This document shows positions 33,118-38,156 of a DNA stretch of 38,156 nucleotides, in pieces. The first letter of the stretch is position 1. Every line of letters begins with the position of its first letter. The position numbers and the translations under genes were made by a program. This DNA comes from Cytophagales bacterium. Its GTDB lineage: Bacteria > Bacteroidota > Bacteroidia > Cytophagales > Cyclobacteriaceae. The stretch lies in assembly GCA_025358885.1 (NCBI GenBank), contig JANYHW010000062.1, forward strand, positions 1 to 38,156, in the 5' to 3' direction. The notes under the pieces were generated by a model. That model saw only the letters and a list, made by a program, of their open reading frames with translations. It did not search any database and was not told where the DNA came from.

Positions 33118-34527
33118 ATGTCAAAGAGAAAGGTATTCCTGGGAGATGATTTTTTGTTGGACAACGAAACTTCGTACCAGCTTTATCATCAATATGCATC
33201 GTCGTTGCCAATCATTGATTACCACAATCACCTCTCTCCAAAAGACATCGCAGAAAACAGGAAGTTTGATAACCTGACCGACGCGTGGCTCGAGGGTGAC
33301 CATTACAAATGGCGGGCCATGCGGGCCAATGGTGTGGCGGAAAAATACATTACCGGCAATGCCCCTCCAATGGAGAAATTCAGAGAATGGTCGAAAACCG
33401 TTCCGGCCACCTTGCGCAACCCACTCTACCACTGGACACACCTTGAGCTCAAGAATTATTTTGATATTACTTTATTCCTCGATGAATCCACGGCATCAGA
33501 AGTGTATGCGCAGGCTTCGTCCCTTCTTCACAGAGAGGAATTTCGCGTTCAGGGGCTGTTGGACAGGATGAAGGTTAAAGTTGTCTGCACAACCGACGAC
33601 CCGGTGGATAGCCTTCAGCACCACATTGCATTTGCCAGCAGCGACAGTAAGTTGAAAATGTATCCTTCTTTCCGTCCTGACAAAGCCTATGCAGTCGATT
33701 CTCCACCTGATTACAATCAATATTTGGAAAGGTTGTCATCCGCGTCAGGCATTCCGGTTACCTCTTTTGAGAATTTGATTGATGCCTTGTCAAATCGGAT
33801 CGCCTTCTTCAATCAATTGGGCTGCAGATCTGCCGACCATGGTCTGGAGCACATTCCTTTCGACGACGATGCGCTGAAGAATGCATCAGCAATTTTCAAA
33901 AAGGTACACGGAGGCAAGTTGTTGGACTACGGTGAGCGAAATCAATTTAAGAGCGCCGTATTGCTTTGCCTTTGCAGGGAATATCACAAGGCGGGATGGG
34001 TTCAACAATTTCATCTGGGTGGGCTCCGCAACAACAGTACAAGGATGATAAAGAAGCTTGGTCCTGACACCGGATTTGATTCCATTGGAGACTTTCAGCA
34101 AGCTTTGCCCTTGTCAAAGTTCCTGAATCACCTTGACCATACCAATCAGCTGGCGAAAACAATTCTCTACAATCTTCAACCATCTCAAAATGAAGTCTTC
34201 GCGACAATGGCTGGAAATTTTAATGATGGCTCCGCTCCAGGTAAAATGCAAGTCGGCAGCGCCTGGTGGTTCCTGGATCAAAAGGATGGAATGGAGAAAC
34301 AACTCAATACCCTATCGAATATGGGGCTGCTGTCTCGATTCGTAGGCATGGTAACCGACTCCCGCAGCTTTCTTTCGTTTCCAAGACATGAGTACTTCAG
34401 GAGAATCTTGTGCAACTTGATCGGCAAGGACGTTGAGCGCGGAGAACTTCCTGACCATCAGCCACTCCTTGGGGCCATGATACAAGCAATTGGTTTCTAC
34501 AACGCTAAGGAATACTTCAAGTTCTAA
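33118..34527 (+). CDS. uxaC: Uronate (glucuronate) isomerase
   Basis: A 469-residue cytoplasmic enzyme that converts D-glucuronate to D-fructuronate and D-galacturonate to D-tagaturonate. It belongs to the amidohydrolase superfamily. The N-terminal metal site is DYHNHLSP (His36, His38); DLTDAWLEGDHYKWRAMRANG-type text (NLTDAWLEGDHYKWRAM, near 48-64) is diagnostic; VVCTTDDPVDSL near 158 and FHLGGLRNNSTRM near 298 are further conserved sites, and SRSFLSFPRHEYFRRILC closes the barrel. Length is normal. ATG 33118 is preferred because the longer frame from 33025 runs over the SDR gene and adds non-homologous residues. It ends the seven-gene run and converges with the desaturase gene across 25 bp. 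Confidence 0.95.
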   Translation: MSKRKVFLGDDFLLDNETSYQLYHQYASSLPIIDYHNHLSPKDIAENRKFDNLTDAWLEGDHYKWRAMRANGVAEKYITGNAPPMEKFREWSKTVPATLRNPLYHWTHLELKNYFDITLFLDESTASEVYAQASSLLHREEFRVQGLLDRMKVKVVCTTDDPVDSLQHHIAFASSDSKLKMYPSFRPDKAYAVDSPPDYNQYLERLSSASGIPVTSFENLIDALSNRIAFFNQLGCRSADHGLEHIPFDDDALKNASAIFKKVHGGKLLDYGERNQFKSAVLLCLCREYHKAGWVQQFHLGGLRNNSTRMIKKLGPDTGFDSIGDFQQALPLSKFLNHLDHTNQLAKTILYNLQPSQNEVFATMAGNFNDGSAPGKMQVGSAWWFLDQKDGMEKQLNTLSNMGLLSRFVGMVTDSRSFLSFPRHEYFRRILCNLIGKDVERGELPDHQPLLGAMIQAIGFYNAKEYFKF

Positions 34528-34552
34528 GCTCATCCTACAGAGCGATTTCACA

Positions 34553-35599
34553 TCACACTGATGCAGGCGCCGCTTTTGGAGTTGCTTTAAGTCCGATCTT
34601 GGCAGTGAGCTGACGTTTGAATTGCCTCATCGTAATCATTGTTTCGCTTTCCTGGTCCCACAGTTTGAGGCGAAAGCAGCGTATCATATCCATGGGGCTC
34701 CAGGAGGTCGTAGCTACGTTATCGAGTTCGGGCATGCTCAGCACGGCTTCACGAAGTCTATAGAAAGGAATCCTGGAATTCAAATGGTGAACGTGATGGA
34801 AGCCAATGTCAGCGGTAAACCAATGCATAATCGGATTCATCCTCATGTGGCTCGTGGATGAAAGCGCAGCATAGTCATACTCCCAATCCTGGTTTTCACG
34901 GAACTTGGCGCCAGGAAAATTATGCTGGCAATAAAACAAGTATGAGCCCAGTCCATAAGCCATGAAGAATGGCATCCACCAGGTGAGGATAAGGGAATCA
35001 AGTCCAAGAAAGTACCAGATGGCGTAACCGATACCCCAGTGAAGAAGCAAAGCGAGGAGAGAATCAACATGCTTGGAAGGACTTTGTACAAATGATTTGA
35101 AGTTGAGCCAGTATGTGAACAAGGTGAAATATCCCAGGAGGATGACCGCTGGATTCCTATTAATCAAATAGATCCGTTTCTCCATTTTGGTCAGGTTCAT
35201 AAATCGGGTCTTGCTCACCGTGGGGTAAGAGCCAATGCCCGAAATGGTCAGTTTGGAATTGTTGTTATGGTGGTGCTCATGCGTCCGTCGCCAGATGGTT
35301 TCAGGCGCCAACAGGTAAATCCCCATGACCCGCATAAGCCATTCGGCTGTCTTGGATCTTGAAAGAATGGCCCTGTGTTGATAATCATGATAGATCACAA
35401 ACAATCGCATAATAAGCAAGCCTGCCACTATGCTGATTCCTACGCGGGCAATCATCGGAATATTATCAAATGCTGTAATCGTAACGACGATGGCCGCCAA
35501 GACTATAGTCAGAAGTACTTCAAACCAGCTTCTTAATGGATTCTCGACGGAAAATTGCTTGCTTGCCTTAATCAGTTCTTTGCCTGTACGCATGTTCAC
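34553..35599 (-). CDS. Membrane fatty acid desaturase
   Basis: A 348-residue membrane di-iron enzyme that inserts a double bond into acyl chains. The three His boxes are HDYQH (71-75), HEHHH (107-111) and HHVHH (268-272), between hydrophobic segments at about 26-42, 50-70 and 165-210. These fit the FA_desaturase family (PF00487). It follows the LpxL-like acyltransferase gene by 43 bp on the same strand, so both may adjust membrane lipids. Regioselectivity is not visible. The start ATG at 35597-35599 gives a normal N-terminus of about 24 residues before the first helix. Confidence 0.92.
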   Translation of the reverse strand: MNMRTGKELIKASKQFSVENPLRSWFEVLLTIVLAAIVVTITAFDNIPMIARVGISIVAGLLIMRLFVIYHDYQHRAILSRSKTAEWLMRVMGIYLLAPETIWRRTHEHHHNNNSKLTISGIGSYPTVSKTRFMNLTKMEKRIYLINRNPAVILLGYFTLFTYWLNFKSFVQSPSKHVDSLLALLLHWGIGYAIWYFLGLDSLILTWWMPFFMAYGLGSYLFYCQHNFPGAKFRENQDWEYDYAALSSTSHMRMNPIMHWFTADIGFHHVHHLNSRIPFYRLREAVLSMPELDNVATTSWSPMDMIRCFRLKLWDQESETMITMRQFKRQLTAKIGLKATPKAAPASV

Positions 35600-35642
35600 C
35601 CTTTGAAATCGATTGCAAAGTTAAGGATATTCAGTGGAATTC

Positions 35643-36536
35643 TCAGCCCGGAATCGGCGAGTCCTTCGTTTCTGCCGCCCTGGAATACTTCCACCTCTTG
35701 TGTGACCAAAGCCAGGGCACGGGATCCTGCAATATCTCCTTCTCAAGCCGCTTCATGAAGGCGTGTGATATTTCATTTTCTGACGTATTCTTTGGGTGCT
35801 CAAACATGAGCTCGGGAAAGATCTCGTAGTAACCGCGGCTCCTGCGTCTGGCATCAATGTAAACAACAGGATAGTCAAATTTTACAGCTAGTTTCTCGGG
35901 GCCTGTAAATACAGGTGTATCCTGATTTAGGAACGTCATCCAATATGCCTTGTCGGCGAACGCCGTTTGATCAGCAATAAACGCGGTGGCAGTAATCTCA
36001 CTGCGGGTAGCCACCATGTCACGAAGTGTTTGGTTTACGGCGGTGATCCGTGTACCATGCCTCGTCCTCATCCGTACCATCATTTTTTCGAAATAAGGGT
36101 GAGTTAGTGGTCTGTAGATCACAACCAGTTGGTGCTTTACATTCAATGAAAAACTTGGACCAGCCCACTCCCAATTGCCATAATGGCCCATCACGAGAAT
36201 AATGCTCCGCTTCTCATCATAGAGCCTGTCCAGCCACGGCTGATGGTGGAAAATACAATGATCACTCGCCTCTTGATCAGACATGGTAAGCGTCTTGAAG
36301 GTTTCAAGGATCAGGTCAACGAGATACCTGTAATAGGATTGGCATATGTCCTCAATTTCCTCAGGACTTTTGTCCGGGAAGGAATTTCTCAGATTCTGCA
36401 GGATAACCTTCTTGCGATAACCTGTCATCCTCAGCAGGTAATAAAAGAAGTCGGATACCTTATAAAGGACTCCAAAAGGGAGAATGGCTACCAGATAAAT
36501 TAGAGGATAGACCAGATAAAATACGAGTGCCTGCAT
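35643..36536 (-). CDS. LpxL/HtrB-family lipid A (KDO2-lipid IVA) acyltransferase-like protein
   Basis: A 297-residue membrane-associated acyltransferase that adds acyl chains, in this family to lipid A or a related lipid. The N-terminal hydrophobic helix is 3-25, then the helix pair with KKVILQNLRNSFPDKS typical of the family. The catalytic HX4E motif is HYGNWE (His118, Glu123). A RMRTRHGTR segment follows (about 155-165), and DQTAF further on. Bacteroidota often carry one such protein. It is first of two minus-strand genes, with a desaturase following. The 122-bp divergent gap upstream lies before dinB. Substrate inferred from family. Confidence 0.92.
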   Translation of the reverse strand: MQALVFYLVYPLIYLVAILPFGVLYKVSDFFYYLLRMTGYRKKVILQNLRNSFPDKSPEEIEDICQSYYRYLVDLILETFKTLTMSDQEASDHCIFHHQPWLDRLYDEKRSIILVMGHYGNWEWAGPSFSLNVKHQLVVIYRPLTHPYFEKMMVRMRTRHGTRITAVNQTLRDMVATRSEITATAFIADQTAFADKAYWMTFLNQDTPVFTGPEKLAVKFDYPVVYIDARRRSRGYYEIFPELMFEHPKNTSENEISHAFMKRLEKEILQDPVPWLWSHKRWKYSRAAETKDSPIPG

Positions 36537-36658
36537 GCCGCAATTTATGATCTAATCACCAATGGTGCATTTTTTTTGGACAAATCAGCCAAGCCAGGGC
36601 ATGGAATTGATCAAACAAGGAGTTATTTTCAATTCTTATTTAGCTTCCATGCATCCTG
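36537..36658. other. Divergent intergenic region between acyltransferase and dinB
   Basis: An AT-rich 122-bp gap. CACCAATGGTG followed by CATTTTTTTT (about 36557-36576) is a tiny palindrome and T run on the plus strand. No exact TAnnTTTG box was found for either gene. I see no SOS-box-like site, so regulation of dinB by LexA is not supported here. Confidence 0.3.
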
Positions 36659-37762
36659 ATGCAACCTGAAAAATCCACATCTTTCCGTAAGATCATTCAT
36701 ATCGATATGGATGCGTTCTATGCATCGGTTGAGCAACGGGACCATCCGGAGTATCAGGGCAAGCCCATTGTCGTAGGGGGACCACCCACGGGACGAGGTG
36801 GTGTCGTCGCAACTGCAAGTTATGAAGCGAGAAAATTCGGCGTGAAGTCTGCCATGTCTTCAAAGAGAGCGGCACAACTTTGCAAGGAACTTATTTTTGT
36901 CAAACCCCGATTCGACGTGTACAAGGAAGTCTCTTTAAGGATTCTGGAGATTTTCAGGCGTTACACAGATCTTATTGAGCCACTATCCCTGGATGAAGCA
37001 TTCCTCGATGTTACCGTCGACAAAAAGCAAATCGGATCTGCGCTAGAGATTGCCAGACAAATAAAGCAATCCATCAAGGATGAACTGCGCCTTACTGCCT
37101 CTGCCGGAGTTTCGATTAATAAGTTTGTGGCTAAAGTGGCATCGGACATGAACAAGCCGGATGGCCTTACGTTTGTTGGACCCTCAAAGGTCGCAGTATT
37201 TGTTGAAAAGCTTCCTGTTGAAAAATTCTTCGGCGTCGGGAAAGTAACGGCGGAGAAAATGAAACTAATGGGTCTTCACACGGGGAAGGATTTAAAGAAA
37301 TTAACAGAGGGAGAATTGGTCAGGAGTTTTGGAAAGATGGGGAAATTTTTTTTTAACACGGCGAGAGGCCGTGATGACCGCCAAGTGCAATCACATCGGG
37401 ATTTAAAGTCAGTCGGTGCAGAAGATACCTTCCCGTTTGATCTGGTTACTCTCGAGGAAATGAATATTGAGCTGGAAAAAATTGCCGACCTGGTACATGA
37501 CCGAATCCGCAGAAGAGGACTAAGGGCGAAGACCCTTACACTAAAAATAAAGTATCATGATTTTAAATTGATTACCCGCAGCAGGTCTTTTCAGGATAGC
37601 ATTGATGAATTAGAGGTCATTGTCCTTACAGCGAAAGAACTGCTTGCAAACACATTGGGTGCAAGTCAAAAAGTAAGGCTCCTCGGAATCTCACTGTCTA
37701 ACTTCGGGGAGATGATTCGACACAATAATGATGACTCAGATCAACTGACGCTTTTCCGCTGA
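36659..37762 (+). CDS. dinB: DNA polymerase IV (Y-family)
   Basis: A 367-residue translesion polymerase. The palm metal ligands are Asp16 in HIDMDAFYASVE and Asp112-Glu113 in SLDEAFLDVT, with a finger segment GGVVATASYEARKFGVKSAM (about 47-66). The thumb has helix-hairpin-helix (KFFGVGKVTAEKMK) and the little finger begins near residue 245. The C-terminus ends in QLTLF (362-366), a clear beta-clamp binding motif, so the protein is full length. It is divergent from the acyltransferase gene and converges with the VOC gene over only 8 bp. Length fits DinB (about 350-370). Confidence 0.96.
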   Translation: MQPEKSTSFRKIIHIDMDAFYASVEQRDHPEYQGKPIVVGGPPTGRGGVVATASYEARKFGVKSAMSSKRAAQLCKELIFVKPRFDVYKEVSLRILEIFRRYTDLIEPLSLDEAFLDVTVDKKQIGSALEIARQIKQSIKDELRLTASAGVSINKFVAKVASDMNKPDGLTFVGPSKVAVFVEKLPVEKFFGVGKVTAEKMKLMGLHTGKDLKKLTEGELVRSFGKMGKFFFNTARGRDDRQVQSHRDLKSVGAEDTFPFDLVTLEEMNIELEKIADLVHDRIRRRGLRAKTLTLKIKYHDFKLITRSRSFQDSIDELEVIVLTAKELLANTLGASQKVRLLGISLSNFGEMIRHNNDDSDQLTLFR

Positions 37763-37770
37763 CCTCAACC

Positions 37771-38156
37771 TTATTTTTGAGGCCCCGAATGAAAAGCAAT
37801 TCTGTTCCCTTCGGTATCTTCGATAACAGCCATATATCCAAAATCGGGTGAGATTTGTGTTTTAGGCACCTTAATTTTTCCCCCGGCAGTTTCAACTTTA
37901 TTCAACACCAGCTGAAGGTCCGGATCAGCATTTAAATATAAAAGTGGACCGTCCGTAGCTGACGGCTTGTGAAACCCGCCGCTGGACACCAGGGAACCAC
38001 CAACACCCATAGGGCTCTCCAATGGAAAAATCCGCATTTTCAATTGTGGAAGATCCAAGGCAGTCATCTTCATTCCAAAGATGGTCTCATAAAACTTCTG
38101 TGCACGGCTCAAATCCAAGGCTGGAATTTCAAACCAATTGATAGCATTCTTGAAAG
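37771..38156 (-). CDS. VOC-family (glyoxalase/bleomycin resistance-like) protein, N-terminus cut by window edge
   Basis: A partial vicinal-oxygen-chelate fold protein; 128 codons lie in the window and the start is outside. Reading the minus strand up to the edge shows NAINWFEIPALDLSRAQKFYETIFGMKM, a VOC N-terminal pattern (described here as two adjoining blocks, NAINWFEIPALDL and SRAQKFYETIFGM), so the frame continues past the TTG at 38116-38118. The end shows KTQISPDFGYMAVIEDTEGN and RIAFHS, the second half-repeat. Such proteins bind a metal and catalyse diverse reactions, or act by binding; the function is not predicted. It converges with dinB. Confidence 0.88.
   Translation of the reverse strand, partial: FKNAINWFEIPALDLSRAQKFYETIFGMKMTALDLPQLKMRIFPLESPMGVGGSLVSSGGFHKPSATDGPLLYLNADPDLQLVLNKVETAGGKIKVPKTQISPDFGYMAVIEDTEGNRIAFHSGPQK

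Noticed and set aside
36557-36576. CACCAATGGTG followed by a run of eight T, resembling a terminator
   Set aside because: The palindrome has a single-base centre and cannot form a proper loop, and it lies between divergent starts, where no transcript should end.

Overview
The window is two pieces of DNA from different organisms joined near position 1690-1707. Bases 1 to about 1693 carry, on the minus strand, the C-terminal end of exodeoxyribonuclease VII large subunit (xseA) and a Kup potassium transporter that runs off the left edge. Both look proteobacterial, most like betaproteobacteria of the Methylophilaceae type (judged from remembered family patterns, not a search). The xseA reading frame is lost exactly where the second piece begins, so the simplest reading is an assembly chimera.

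From about 1708 to the end the DNA looks like a chromosome of Bacteroidota, probably Cytophagales. Signs are S9/S10/M24 exported peptidases, DUF4136, DUF1080 and DUF6807 proteins, lipoproteins, Tat signals on sugar-type oxidoreductases, few Shine-Dalgarno sites, and several TAnnTTTG promoter-like boxes. Genes are tightly packed. I see no tRNA, rRNA, CRISPR array, insertion sequence or phage module, and no gene-free stretch over 300 bases.

Layout. 1708-6916: three exported peptidases (S10 and M24 on minus, S9 on plus), a set suited to proline-rich peptides. 6991-8715: a DUF4136 lipoprotein, an alpha/beta hydrolase and an NTF2-like lipoprotein. 8712-11685 (minus): an APC amino-acid permease followed by an aldo/keto reductase fused to a Rid-type domain. 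11788-15610: an ABC-F ATPase, a membrane-anchored NAPE-PLD-like metallohydrolase, an unknown protein and a VF530-type protein. 15635-19446: double DUF1080 protein, Tat-exported Gfo/Idh/MocA oxidoreductase and DUF6807 protein, a likely periplasmic keto-sugar glycoside module. 19544-20993: a probable outer-membrane barrel and an unknown lipoprotein. 21083-22486: a second APC permease.

22525-25945 (minus): cyclophilin, a 770-residue acyl-CoA oxidase/dehydrogenase, and a small protein that I read as a degenerate, stand-alone SecA second-motor-domain relative; this is the most unusual gene here. 25973-26500: a small cysteine-containing protein and a SemiSWEET sugar transporter. 26590-34527: a dense run of seven plus-strand genes (penicillin acylase, methyltransferase, nitronate monooxygenase, exported cyclophilin, alpha/beta hydrolase, SDR mannonate oxidoreductase, uronate isomerase). 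34553-36536 (minus): LpxL-like acyltransferase and fatty acid desaturase. 36659-37762: DNA polymerase IV. 37771-38156 (minus): VOC-fold protein cut by the right edge.

Overall the Bacteroidota part reads as housekeeping and catabolic chromosome: peptide and amino-acid uptake and breakdown, glycoside and uronate use, and lipid modification. The points most worth checking are the chimeric join, the SecA-like protein, the reductase-Rid fusion and the keto-sugar operon.
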